Of a stretch of 64,000 nucleotides of DNA, positions 13,535 to 22,763 are shown piece by piece (position 1 is the first letter of the stretch; each line of letters starts with the position of its first letter). Both the position numbers and the translations under genes were made by a program. The notes beneath the pieces were generated by a model. It was not told the DNA's origin and did not search any database. It saw only the letters and a list, made by a program, of their open reading frames with translations. Origin of the DNA: an uncultured Eubacteriales bacterium (lineage in GTDB: Bacteria; Bacillota; Clostridia; Oscillospirales; CAG-272). The stretch spans positions 271,174 through 335,173 of the forward strand of contig CAKROZ010000001.1 in the NCBI GenBank assembly GCA_934373635.1. Direction: 5' to 3'.

Positions 13535-15643
13535 TTAACCGAGAAGGTAAACGACCTTCGCCGTCTTGCCCTCGGCAACGGTGGCAAAATACTGACCGAA
13601 GATCTTGTCTGCCGTCGCTTTGTCGCAATGGAAGGTCAGCGTCAGCTCTTCGGAGCAGCCGTAGAAGGGAGAATTCGACGGCTCGGTGTTTGCGGGAATG
13701 AGGCGGACCGTTGCCGCAATTTCTACCTCCTTAAGGGATGTACAGCCGCGGAACGCTTCGTTCGAGATTGTGCGCACGCCGAGCGAACCGTCGGATTCCA
13801 TCACCACACGCTCAAGGGAGGTAAGCCCTGCGAACGCGTTCGCCTCGATGCGGGTGCAATACTTCGAGATCGTCACCGTTTTCAACGACTCGGGAACGTA
13901 CAGGTTATTCTGTACGTGGTTCAGAGCGCCGAAGAGGTAGCCGAAGTAGGCGTTCGAGATGATGCCGTTTGCGGCGCTGCCGATGAACGGAACCTTGATC
14001 GAAACAAGATTCGTTCCCTCGAGAATCCCGCGTCCGATGGTCTTAAGAGCATCGGGAAGGGTGAGCTCCGTCAGCGCGGTGCAACCGCTGAACGCGCCGT
14101 TTCCGATGTTGGAAAGCTCGCTCGGCAGATCGATCGCGTCAAGCTCCGTACAACCGCGGAACGCGTTGTTGCCGATGTTGCGGACGGTCTTCGGGAGGCG
14201 GATATAACGGATTGGAAGTCCTTCGAACGCACCGCTCACGATGGAGACGATGGGTTTTCCGCCGTAGGTCTCGGGCAGGAAGAGGTAGGAGGAGGCACCC
14301 TCATATCCTTTGATGATTACGCCGTCGTCGGTCACCTCATAGAGAAGACCTGTGGTCTCGGAGGATGCGACAGCGATCAGGGTGAGGTTGCCGTAAGTCC
14401 CCTCGGGAATCGACGAGATCGGAAGCATGTCGGAGCCTTGAACCTGCCATGCGTAAGGTGTGGAAACGCTCTCCACGGTCGGAAGGTGCAGGGGAAGGTC
14501 TTCTACGGTGTAGGAAGAAGGAAGTCCCTCGGGAAGCGTCAGACCCGTGTCGGCACGGAAGGTCAGGGTGTAACGGATCGGTGTTTTCACTACGCGGACG
14601 GTGATGTCCTCGGTGATTGCCGACATGTCGAAATTTTCCCATGCAAAGGTGTAGCCGCGCTGTTCGGAGCGGGGCGTGGGGAGCTTGCTTTCGGGGAAGG
14701 GAGAGCCCTTTGAGATGCGGACCGCAACATCCTCAAAGCCCTCTTCGACGAAGGTCACCTGCGCCGCCTCGGGCACGATCTCAAGGATCGCACTGCGCGG
14801 AGCGGGAGCGCTGTAGTTGGGGTCGTCGCTCTCAAAGGTCACGGTGAAGGTGTACGATCCGATCTCGGTCGGACCGAAGTTTTCAATCGGGTTTCCGTCA
14901 TCGTCGCGATCCGAATGTAGAATGCCGTCTTCGCCGATGTAAGAGTAATACACTTTCAGCGTGTCGGGAAGCTTTCCATTCAGTAAAAGAGGCTCGGATT
15001 GACCGTCGTATTCCTTCGTTCTATCCTCAAAAGTGACCGCGGACAGGTCATAGGAGGCAGGGAGGATCGTCATTTTCGCTGTCATGGCGGGCAGGGGCTT
15101 GTAGATCTTTTCGTAGCCCTCGTCATAGGTGAAAGTCACGGTAACATCGTATTCGCCTACGTCGATGTTTTTATTTCCCGAGTAATTTGCGTGAACACCT
15201 TCCGGAAGAATTCCATCAATTTCCATGAATTTTTCTTCGCCGTCGTAATAATAGCTTCGGCTGATAAAATCGATGTTCCTGATTGTTTCACGTAAATCGA
15301 CGTAACGAATCGTTAATTTTGCCGACATCGGCTCGGGAAGCTCGTACTTGTCTTCGTATCCGTTGGCGGTGTGAAACACTGCCCATACCGTGTAAGTACC
15401 GTGTTCCATGACGTTGTTGCCTGAGTAGGTGACGCTCACACCCTCGGGGAGCTTGCCGGCGATGGAGATGGAACGGTAGGTCTTGCCGTCGTAATCGTAG
15501 GTGGCATCCGGGAAAGTGATCCCTTCGATTTTGATCTTCGTCGTCGTGTTGCCGCCGTCTCCCGAGGGAGAGCAGGCGGCGAACAGCGCGACGCAAAGCG
15601 TGAGCAGAAGAAGGGGAAGAAGAATGTGAAGAATCTTTTTCAT
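13535..15643 (-). CDS. Surface lipoprotein with MBG-like and BspA-type leucine-rich repeats
   Basis: The 702-residue product has a lipoprotein signal (ILLPLLLLTLCVALFAAC). After a Ser/Gly/Thr linker come three MBG-like beta repeats of about 75-90 residues, each with a YDYDGK-like start, a GKLPEGV stretch and a closing AKLTI-like strand. A listeria-repeat-like part and then BspA-type (LRR_5) repeats follow from about residue 470, with the pattern IGNNAFRGCTELDAIDLP. Such proteins stick to host or polymer surfaces. I chose ATG 15643 behind AAAGGAG rather than an ATG seven codons upstream. It starts 17 bases after the esterase-like gene, so the two form an operon. Binding partner unknown. Confidence 0.82.
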   Translation of the reverse strand: MKKILHILLPLLLLTLCVALFAACSPSGDGGNTTTKIKIEGITFPDATYDYDGKTYRSISIAGKLPEGVSVTYSGNNVMEHGTYTVWAVFHTANGYEDKYELPEPMSAKLTIRYVDLRETIRNIDFISRSYYYDGEEKFMEIDGILPEGVHANYSGNKNIDVGEYDVTVTFTYDEGYEKIYKPLPAMTAKMTILPASYDLSAVTFEDRTKEYDGQSEPLLLNGKLPDTLKVYYSYIGEDGILHSDRDDDGNPIENFGPTEIGSYTFTVTFESDDPNYSAPAPRSAILEIVPEAAQVTFVEEGFEDVAVRISKGSPFPESKLPTPRSEQRGYTFAWENFDMSAITEDITVRVVKTPIRYTLTFRADTGLTLPEGLPSSYTVEDLPLHLPTVESVSTPYAWQVQGSDMLPISSIPEGTYGNLTLIAVASSETTGLLYEVTDDGVIIKGYEGASSYLFLPETYGGKPIVSIVSGAFEGLPIRYIRLPKTVRNIGNNAFRGCTELDAIDLPSELSNIGNGAFSGCTALTELTLPDALKTIGRGILEGTNLVSIKVPFIGSAANGIISNAYFGYLFGALNHVQNNLYVPESLKTVTISKYCTRIEANAFAGLTSLERVVMESDGSLGVRTISNEAFRGCTSLKEVEIAATVRLIPANTEPSNSPFYGCSEELTLTFHCDKATADKIFGQYFATVAEGKTAKVVYLLG

Positions 15644-15660
15644 GTTGTTGTCTCCTTTCA

Positions 15661-18225
15661 TCATTCGGCGCTCACGGTAAGAGAGAACGCGGGAAGGGCA
15701 TAGCCCGATTCGTTGGTCAGATTGCCGCCGTAGGTGGAGCGGATCACATCATGGGAGCCGGCACCGGCCTTTACGGTAATCTTTTCGCCGTCTGCTCCCA
15801 TCGCGTCGAAAGTGGTGTAGGAGCGGTCGCTATACGTCTTGTTCGAGTCCGCGTCGTTTCCGACATGGACGTTCGTCACATTGCGGTATACCGTGCCGTC
15901 CTTCATCACGACCGTGAGCGTGTCCTGAGCATAGGCGACCGTCTTCGGCTCGGTGATGTCCGCCGCCGTAAGTGTCAGCGTGTTGCCGTCGATCTTGCCG
16001 ACTGCCGCCACGCCGTCAAGCGTGAAGCCCGTGGCAACATCGCCGTAAAGGAGAGTCAGCTCGGTATCGAAGGTGAGGATCACTTTCTCGCCGTCCCGTT
16101 TGACGGAGACTACCTCGGGTGCCTTGTACGCTCTGCCGAGGTCGATGCCGTAGATCGCGCCGAGGATCATGTCCGCGGTACGGAGACCGATGCCCGACTT
16201 CTTCGCGGGATGAACGTGCGAGTAACCGTAGCCGTCGCGGTTATCCGCCGCGTTGAAGACGGGGCCGTCATCCATCGTGGAGATGAGGTAGGAGTACGGG
16301 TCGCTCTGTACCATATTATATTGAAGGTTGCGGAATGAGGAATAGTTTTTGCTCGGGTAGGGCGCGAGCTGCATCACAACGAACGGGAGCTCGTCGTTGT
16401 GCAGCCATTCTCTCCAAAGAGAGGTCAGCGTCTTGTAGTAGTCACCGTAGAGGTCGGGACGTCCGCAATCGGACTCGCCCTGATACCAGAGAAGACCGCT
16501 CGCCGTATAGCCCTTGATCGGGTGGACAAGCTGATTGTAGCATACGGAGGGGATCGTGTTCCAGCTCGAAGGCGTTCCCGCCGCTTTCTTTTCAAGGTAG
16601 GTCCGATAGAGGTTTTCGTACTTTGTCTGAATGGTGTCGAGGTCGAACCACGCGACGATGGAAGAGCCCACGTAGTAGGCATTGACGATCGCGACGGGAA
16701 CATCGTCGCCGAACTGCTCGGCAAGGCGGGTCGCCATCACGTAGCCGATACCCGAGATCGCGTGCGCCTTGAGGTTTTCTGCCGATGCCACGTACCAGCC
16801 GCCGCCCTTCGTGTCGGTCTCGGGCGTGAAGGAGCCGATTCTCGACTGCGTGTAGTAGCGGATGTTGTCGCCGTAGTTGTCGGCGTTTGCGAGATACTGT
16901 GCGGCATCCTCCATGTCCTTTGCCTCGAACGCCATGTTCGACTGACCCGAGAGGATCCACACCTCACCGATCGCAACGTCGGTAAAGGTCTTGTCGTAGA
17001 AGACTTCGCTGCCGCTCGCGATACGGATGTTGAGCGAAAGTCCCTTCGCCGCCTCCTGAGGAGGAAGCGTGATCTCGAACTGACCCGCCACCGTCTTTGC
17101 CTGACCGATGGCGAGGATCACACCGTCCTTGTCGGTCAGGGTCGCCGTCGCGCCGATGCCCGACGCATTCGCGAAGCCGCCGAGGGTGATCGTCTTGTTT
17201 CTTTGAAGCACCATGCCGTCGGCATAGATCGAGGAGAAGGAGAAGGCGGGGCTGCCGAGCGTATAAATCTTCACCGTTCCGTTGTTCTTCGGATAGTAGA
17301 CGAGATAACCCGTCTTGCGGTCGAAGTTGCCCTTCGTCAGCTCGTTTCCGTCCTTATCGTAAAGAGCAACGTCGTCCTGCCCGAAGGTTCCGATGAGATA
17401 CTTCACGTCGAAGTTGGCACCCTGTATGTAGAAGGTGCGGGACGCTTCCGTCACGTTCATCACGTCGGAGCGCGGATAGGAGGTGTCCGCCGTCGGCGTG
17501 GCTACGGATGCTTTCAGGTAAGAATAGAGATTGTCGACGGCAAATTCCGCATCCACCGCCTTATCCTTCGTCATGGTGAAGGAGATACCGCTTCCGCTCG
17601 CACTTGCCGAGCCGCTCTTCGAGGCGAGGAGTACACCGTCAACATAGACGTTCTGCACACCGCCCGCGGTGATCTCCCACGTGATACGGTAGTAGCGGTC
17701 GGTCAGAATTTCCGCCGTCTCGCCGCCGAAGGTGATGCCGTCGGGAGCAATCGCTATCGTGTCGGAGGTCGCGGTACGGGCAACGGTGAGCACACCGCCC
17801 TCGCCCGTCACAATCACATCAAACTCGAGAATGTGACCGTAGCCCGCCGTGTAGGGCAGGGAAGAGGAACGGAGCGCCGTCATGCGCGCGCTTGCACTCG
17901 TCTTGCCGGAGCGGAAAATCAGTCCGTTGTCGCCCGCCCGCTTGAAGGGGGCACGCGCGACGGAAAGGGAATCCCCGTCACCGAAGACGCTCGACGCGGT
18001 AACACCGTCGAGAAGGGTCGTCGCGGAGCCCTTGTAAATGTTGCCGTCTACCGCGGAATCCTTTCCGATGCGGAAGGAGATGTTGTTGAAGGTATCGTAT
18101 GCGTCCTTGTCCGCGGGACGGTCTTCGATCGCGGAGATCTTCACCGCTGCGACAAGCGCACCGACGAGCAGTGCGACAAGGCAAAGAATTGCCACCCACT
18201 GCACTCTGAATTTTCTCTTAATCAT
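15661..18225 (-). CDS. Secreted sialate O-acetylesterase-like protein (SASA/SGNH)
   Basis: The 854-residue protein has an N-terminal membrane or signal segment (WVAILCLVALLVGALVAA), a jelly-roll-like region (residues 50-240), and a SASA esterase domain (about 340-680). The SGNH catalytic pieces are visible: GQSNM (nucleophile Ser), the WYQGESD block and a late YSHVHP histidine. Members remove acetyl groups from sialic acids or other glycans. A C-terminal beta-rich part follows. The start has AGGAGG before ATG 18225, and a strong promoter is upstream. Co-transcribed with the leucine-rich lipoprotein, so it probably acts at the cell surface on host or plant glycans; exact substrate unproven. 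Confidence 0.85.
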   Translation of the reverse strand: MIKRKFRVQWVAILCLVALLVGALVAAVKISAIEDRPADKDAYDTFNNISFRIGKDSAVDGNIYKGSATTLLDGVTASSVFGDGDSLSVARAPFKRAGDNGLIFRSGKTSASARMTALRSSSLPYTAGYGHILEFDVIVTGEGGVLTVARTATSDTIAIAPDGITFGGETAEILTDRYYRITWEITAGGVQNVYVDGVLLASKSGSASASGSGISFTMTKDKAVDAEFAVDNLYSYLKASVATPTADTSYPRSDVMNVTEASRTFYIQGANFDVKYLIGTFGQDDVALYDKDGNELTKGNFDRKTGYLVYYPKNNGTVKIYTLGSPAFSFSSIYADGMVLQRNKTITLGGFANASGIGATATLTDKDGVILAIGQAKTVAGQFEITLPPQEAAKGLSLNIRIASGSEVFYDKTFTDVAIGEVWILSGQSNMAFEAKDMEDAAQYLANADNYGDNIRYYTQSRIGSFTPETDTKGGGWYVASAENLKAHAISGIGYVMATRLAEQFGDDVPVAIVNAYYVGSSIVAWFDLDTIQTKYENLYRTYLEKKAAGTPSSWNTIPSVCYNQLVHPIKGYTASGLLWYQGESDCGRPDLYGDYYKTLTSLWREWLHNDELPFVVMQLAPYPSKNYSSFRNLQYNMVQSDPYSYLISTMDDGPVFNAADNRDGYGYSHVHPAKKSGIGLRTADMILGAIYGIDLGRAYKAPEVVSVKRDGEKVILTFDTELTLLYGDVATGFTLDGVAAVGKIDGNTLTLTAADITEPKTVAYAQDTLTVVMKDGTVYRNVTNVHVGNDADSNKTYSDRSYTTFDAMGADGEKITVKAGAGSHDVIRSTYGGNLTNESGYALPAFSLTVSAE

Positions 18226-18306
18226 AAAACCTCCTGAAATCTGAATTGCTTATTTTTATAAATTATAATTATACATATAAAATTATACATATAAATTGGT
18301 ATTTAC

Positions 18307-18336
18307 ATTATACCACCCCGCTCCCTAAAAAGTCAA
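18307..18336 (-). promoter_or_regulatory. SigA-type promoter of the surface-protein operon
   Basis: On the minus strand TTGACT (18336-18331) and TATAAT (18312-18307) have 18-bp spacing. The leader of about 75 nt is very AT-rich and contains the direct repeat TTATATGTATAAT. The stretch 18337-18474 between the two divergent promoters shows no gene. Confidence 0.8.
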
Positions 18337-18474
18337 GAATTGTCTCCCGCGCGGCATGTAGAAAAAACGGGCAAAACTTTGTGCAATTCGCACAAGCGGG
18401 CGCACATTCCGCCCCCGCACGGGGAAAATCTTCCGCCTTTACGGGAAAAATCTCGGAAAAATGTGAAAAAACGG

Positions 18475-18503
18475 TTGAAAAAATCTGAAAAATATGCTAT
18501 ACT
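18475..18503 (+). promoter_or_regulatory. SigA-type promoter of prfC-trmB-radC
   Basis: TTGAAA (18475-18480) and TATACT (18498-18503) have 17-bp spacing, about 45 nt before the prfC start codon. Confidence 0.75.
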
Positions 18504-18553
18504 GACTCTTATATGCGAGAATTTACGGATCGGAGAAAAACAGGGGAAAAGCC

Positions 18554-20167
18554 ATGCAGGATTTGAGAAAAGAAATCGAGAGACGGCGCACTTTCGCCAT
18601 CATTTCGCACCCCGACGCGGGTAAGACCACACTGACGGAGAAGTTTCTTCTTTACGGCGGCGCCATTCAGACCGCCGGCTCGGTCAAGGGGAAGCAGTCG
18701 GACAAGCACGCCGTCTCCGACTGGATGGATCTCGAAAAGCAGAGAGGAATTTCCATCACCTCCTCGGTGCTGCAATTCGGGTACGAGGGCTATTGCATCA
18801 ACATCCTCGACACCCCGGGACATCAGGATTTCTCGGAGGATACCTACCGCACACTGATGGCGGCGGACAGCGCTGTCATGGTGATCGATGCCGCGAAGGG
18901 CATCGAGCCGCAGACGCGTAAACTCTTCAAGGTCTGCGCCATGCGGGACATTCCGATCTTCACTTTTATCAATAAAATGGACAGAGAGGCGCGCGATCCC
19001 TTCGACCTTCTCGACGAGCTTGAGCGCGAATTCGGCATCGGCACCTATCCGATGAACTGGCCCATCGGTTGCGGACAGGGGTTCAAGGGCGTTTACGACC
19101 GTGAGGCGCGCTCCATCCTCTTCTTCTCGGACTCGCACAGAGGACGCGAGAAGATCCACGGCGTCGACTGTGACATTTCCGATACGGCGACGCTCGATTC
19201 TCTGATCGGGGAGAAGAGCCGCACCGAGCTTTGCGAGCAGGTCGAGCTCCTCGACGGCGCCTCCTTCGACTTCGACATCGAGAAGGTGCGGCACGGGAAG
19301 CTCTCACCCGTCTTCTTCGGCTCCGCGCTCAACAACTTCGGCGTAGAGCCCTTCCTCGAGCACTTTCTGAAAATGACGACCGCGCCCCTCGCCCGCCGTG
19401 CGGGGGACGTCGTGATCGATCCCTTCGACGACGCCTTCTCCGCCTTCGTCTTCAAGATCCAGGCGAACATGAACAAGGCGCACCGCGACCGCATTGCGTT
19501 TATGCGCATCTGCTCGGGCAGATTCGATCGGTCGAAGGAATATTACCACGTACAGGGGGGCAAGAGTTTCCGCCTGTCTCAGCCTCAGCAGATGATGGCG
19601 GCGGAGCGCGAGGTCATCGACGAGGCGTATGCCGGCGACATCATCGGCGTGTTCGACCCCGGTGTGTTTTCCATCGGCGACACCGTGTGCGAGAAGGGGA
19701 AGAAATTCTGCTTTGAGGGTATCCCCGTCTTCGCGCCCGAGCACTTCGCCATGGTCGAGCAGGTCGATTCCATGAAGCGTAAGCAGTTTGCCAAGGGCAT
19801 GATGCAGATCGCCCAAGAGGGTGCCATTCAGATCTTCACCGAACCGAACGCGGGACTCGAGCGCGTCATTGTCGGTGTGGTCGGCGTCCTGCAATTTGAG
19901 GTGCTTGAATACCGACTCAAAAACGAGTACGGCTGTGACCTCCGCCGTTCCGACCTCCCCTATCGGGAGATCCGCTATATCGCGAATCCCGATCTTGACC
20001 CCAAGACATTGAAGCTCTCCCACGATACCAAGTGGGTGCAGGATTTCCGCGGCAACAACCTTCTGATCTTCCCGACCGAGTGGACGATCCGCTGGGTGCT
20101 TGAAGACAACCCCGGGCTTGAGCTGACCGAATTTGCCCGCGGGGAAGCCGAGAGGTACCGCCGATGA
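18554..20167 (+). CDS. prfC: Peptide chain release factor 3 (RF3)
   Basis: This 537-residue GTPase removes RF1 and RF2 from the ribosome after peptide release. G motifs are SHPDAGKTTLTEKF (G1), DTPGHQDFSED (G3) and NKMDRE (G4), and the RF3 hallmark spacing SDWMDLEKQRGISITSS is present. EF-G-like domains II and III follow, with FAKGMMQIAQEGAIQ and the C-terminal YRLKNEYG region. Length matches the family (about 530). Its TGA overlaps the trmB ATG by 4 bases. ATG 18554 follows a modest GGGGAAA site. Confidence 0.95.
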   Translation: MQDLRKEIERRRTFAIISHPDAGKTTLTEKFLLYGGAIQTAGSVKGKQSDKHAVSDWMDLEKQRGISITSSVLQFGYEGYCINILDTPGHQDFSEDTYRTLMAADSAVMVIDAAKGIEPQTRKLFKVCAMRDIPIFTFINKMDREARDPFDLLDELEREFGIGTYPMNWPIGCGQGFKGVYDREARSILFFSDSHRGREKIHGVDCDISDTATLDSLIGEKSRTELCEQVELLDGASFDFDIEKVRHGKLSPVFFGSALNNFGVEPFLEHFLKMTTAPLARRAGDVVIDPFDDAFSAFVFKIQANMNKAHRDRIAFMRICSGRFDRSKEYYHVQGGKSFRLSQPQQMMAAEREVIDEAYAGDIIGVFDPGVFSIGDTVCEKGKKFCFEGIPVFAPEHFAMVEQVDSMKRKQFAKGMMQIAQEGAIQIFTEPNAGLERVIVGVVGVLQFEVLEYRLKNEYGCDLRRSDLPYREIRYIANPDLDPKTLKLSHDTKWVQDFRGNNLLIFPTEWTIRWVLEDNPGLELTEFARGEAERYRR

Positions 20168-20916
20168 GAATGAGAAGAAAAAAGAACGGCGCCGCCCGTC
20201 TCGAGGCGTGCGCGGAGCTTCTGCTTTCGCGCCCCGAACAGCCGATTGCCTCCGCGCGTGAGGTCTTCGGGAGAGAGGGAGAGATCTTTCTCGAGGTCGG
20301 CGCGGGGAAGGGCGGCTTCGCCTGCGAGACGGCAAGGCAGAACCCCGACGCGCTGTTTTTCGCGATGGAGCGCATCTCCGACTGCGTTGTCCTTGCCGCC
20401 GAACAGGCAAAGGTAAGGGCGGCGGAACGTCCCGACAATCTCCGCTTTCTGATCGACGGGGCGGACAACCTCCCGCTGTGGTTCGCACCCGGCACAGTCT
20501 CCCGCATCTATCTGAATTTCTCCGACCCGTGGCACAAAAAGGGGTATCGCAAGCGCCGCCTGACCTATCGGCGCTATCTCGCAATGTATTTCACCCTGCT
20601 TCGCGACGGGGGGATCCTGCGCTTCAAGACTGACAACGTTCCTCTCTTCGAGTTTTCGCTCGGAGAGATTGCGGCTCTCGGGCTCACGCTCGCCTTCGTC
20701 ACCCGTGATCTTCACGCGTCGGCGTATGCGGAAGGCAATGTCATGACCGAGTATGAGCGCGCCTTTACCGAAAAGGGTGTGCCCATCTGTATGCTCGAGG
20801 TGAAAAAGCCCGAGGGCTACATCCCGCACTATGAAGAGGAAAGGAAAGCATCCGACACATCCGAAGACGGGGACACATCGGAAAAAGACACCGTGGACAC
20901 GGAGCAAAAATTGTAA
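20164..20916 (+). CDS. trmB: tRNA (guanine-N7)-methyltransferase
   Basis: The 250-residue SAM-dependent enzyme methylates G46 of tRNA. The methyltransferase glycine motif is FLEVGAGKGGFACE, the acidic ligand follows in FFAMERISDC, and the TrmB signature NFSDPWHKKGYRKRRLT is complete, followed by LRDGGILRFKTDN. The last 30 residues are acidic and rich in Ser and Thr (DTSEDGDTSEKD type), an unusual tail. It is translationally coupled to prfC (ATGA overlap) and followed after 42 bases by the double radC gene. Confidence 0.93.
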   Translation: MRMRRKKNGAARLEACAELLLSRPEQPIASAREVFGREGEIFLEVGAGKGGFACETARQNPDALFFAMERISDCVVLAAEQAKVRAAERPDNLRFLIDGADNLPLWFAPGTVSRIYLNFSDPWHKKGYRKRRLTYRRYLAMYFTLLRDGGILRFKTDNVPLFEFSLGEIAALGLTLAFVTRDLHASAYAEGNVMTEYERAFTEKGVPICMLEVKKPEGYIPHYEEERKASDTSEDGDTSEKDTVDTEQKL

Positions 20917-20958
20917 AAACAAACCGAAAACAAAGAAAAAAGGGAAGGGGGTCTTTAC

Positions 20959-22341
20959 ATGACAAGCGTGCATATCGGTCACAGAAAACGCATGAAAGCA
21001 AAGCTTTCTTTACACGGCGCTGACATTTTCGATACGCATGAGCTTCTTGAAATGCTTTTGTACACCGTCATTCCCTATCGTGATACCAACCCGATCGCGC
21101 ATGAACTTCTCGCGCGTTTCGGCACCCTCGACGGGATCGCGGGCGCCGACGAAGAGGCGCTTACCGCCGCACCCGGCATCGGGGAGAGGGCGGCACACTT
21201 TCTTTCCGAGGTCTTCGCCGCGGGAGAGGAGACTTTCTTTCCCGCCGAGGATGCGGGACGGGAGGAGCTTGCCTATCGTCGTGTGGAGGATTATCTCCGC
21301 TCTCTGCTCGGGAACGCCCACGGTTACCGCACCGTGATGATCTCCCTCGACAACCGCCTCTGCAGGATCGCGACCGATGAAATCGCCGATGAGGATTTCG
21401 GCAGAGGACGTGCGGATGTGCAGCGCTTCGTTTCTCTCGCCATCGAGCGGCACGCGTCCGCCGTGATTCTGGCACATACCCACCCCTTCGGGCCGCTCTA
21501 TCCTTCCGAAAACGATTACGTGCGCGGGCATCTCGTCGGTGAGGCGCTCGCCGTCTCCTGCGTTCCTCTGCTCGGACACTATATTCTCTCGGGCGATAAA
21601 TGCATCGCCTTTTCCTCGAAGGACGCCGCGGGCGACGGTCGCGAAATTCTGATCGGCGAGTCGGCGCCCACACCGGGAAGGATGCGGGACGAGGGGACGC
21701 TCACACGCCTTTTGTCGGCTCTTCCCGATATCGCCGATGCCGCGACGTGTGCCGCACGGATGCTTCGCGACGGCGGGAGTCTCCGCACCCTTCTCACATT
21801 GCCCGTCGAAGAGCTGACGGCGACCTACGGAATGTCCGAAAAGAACGCCGTTGCCCTAAAGCTCGTCGCCGCGCTCACGTCGCGCCGCCATACCGAGCGT
21901 TTCCCGATGGGGAGCGCCGTCACCGAGCGGCAGATCACCGACTACCTTTCGGCTCTTTTCGCACCCCTCTCCGAAGAGAATGTATATCTTCTTCTCTTTG
22001 ACGGTGCGGGGCGCGTCCTCTCGGCGGAATGTGTCTCGCGCGGCTCGGTCAACTCGTCGAGCATCACGCCGCGTCGTCTTGTCGACATTGCCGTGAGACG
22101 GGGCGCCGTCTCGGTCATCCTCGCGCACAACCATCCGAACGGGTACCCGAAACCCTCGCCCGAGGATATCGCTCTCACGACCGTGATGCAGAGCGCCTTC
22201 GCCTCCGTCGGCATCCGCCTGCGCGAGCACTATGTCGTTGCGGGTGACAGATTCGGACGCGTCGGCGAGGAAGCACTGACGACAGGGAAGAGCGAGTATC
22301 GCTTTGCCGCTTCGACCGAAATCGACGGAAATAACGAATAA
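20959..22341 (+). CDS. Tandem double RadC/JAB-domain protein
   Basis: A normal RadC has about 225 residues: a helix-hairpin-helix part and a JAB (JAMM) metal site. This 460-residue protein has both parts twice. Copy 1: DTHELLEMLLYTVIP and PGIGERAAHF, then JAMM HTHPFGPLYPSEND. Copy 2: a helix-hairpin-helix-like stretch near residue 285 (TYGMSEKNAVALKLV), then JAMM HNHPNGYPKPSPED. Both fit HxH-x7-S-x2-D, so both metal sites look intact. RadC proteins are linked to DNA processing and mobile DNA but their true reaction is unsettled. It is the third gene of the prfC operon and ends at a terminator. Confidence 0.88.
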   Translation: MTSVHIGHRKRMKAKLSLHGADIFDTHELLEMLLYTVIPYRDTNPIAHELLARFGTLDGIAGADEEALTAAPGIGERAAHFLSEVFAAGEETFFPAEDAGREELAYRRVEDYLRSLLGNAHGYRTVMISLDNRLCRIATDEIADEDFGRGRADVQRFVSLAIERHASAVILAHTHPFGPLYPSENDYVRGHLVGEALAVSCVPLLGHYILSGDKCIAFSSKDAAGDGREILIGESAPTPGRMRDEGTLTRLLSALPDIADAATCAARMLRDGGSLRTLLTLPVEELTATYGMSEKNAVALKLVAALTSRRHTERFPMGSAVTERQITDYLSALFAPLSEENVYLLLFDGAGRVLSAECVSRGSVNSSSITPRRLVDIAVRRGAVSVILAHNHPNGYPKPSPEDIALTTVMQSAFASVGIRLREHYVVAGDRFGRVGEEALTTGKSEYRFAASTEIDGNNE

Positions 22342-22380
22342 TTGTAAATGATTCTTTGCAAAAACAAAGAAAAACGCAAA

Positions 22381-22432
22381 AAGCGGAGGCAGAATTCGAC
22401 TATGACGGCGAAAATGCTTCCGCTTCTTTTTT
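22381..22432 (+). terminator. Rho-independent terminator after the double radC gene
   Basis: AAGCGGAGGCA (22381-22391) pairs with TGCTTCCGCTT (22415-22425) with one G-T pair and is followed by CTTTTTT. The stretch 22433-22557 up to the next promoter is AT-rich and shows no gene. Confidence 0.85.
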
Positions 22433-22557
22433 GTCGGAAATCGCTCCGACCGTTGCCCACCCGACGGCGATTTTTCGAAAAAACAGCCTTTTTTTCTCTC
22501 GGATGCACGGCGGAGAAAGAAATTTTTCATTTTTTCGGAAAAAATTTACAAATCCTC

Positions 22558-22585
22558 TTGACAAATAGAAAAATTGTGATATAAT
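22558..22585 (+). promoter_or_regulatory. SigA-type promoter of rpoBC and its leader
   Basis: TTGACA (22558-22563) and TATAAT (22580-22585) have 16-bp spacing; other TATAAT-like boxes overlap downstream. The untranslated leader is about 170 nt and contains a GC-rich hairpin (GTGCCCG / CGGGCA) near 22700. Confidence 0.85.
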
Positions 22586-22763
22586 ACTATAATGCATTAT
22601 AATCGCTTATACTATGGGGATATTTTGCCCTTTTTTAGGGTTTTTCCCCCGAAAAACGTCAGATTCCGCACAGAACCGACCGATATTTGACGGCAGTGCC
22701 CGCGCACGGGCAGTGCGGCGATCTATGGTAGTTTGTAAATTTTAGAATGGAGTGATTCTATCT

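Noticed and set aside
16399..18237. A 612-codon open frame on the plus strand opposite the esterase-like gene
   Set aside because: Antisense to a gene with clear SASA motifs; no ribosome site and charge-rich, low-complexity translation.
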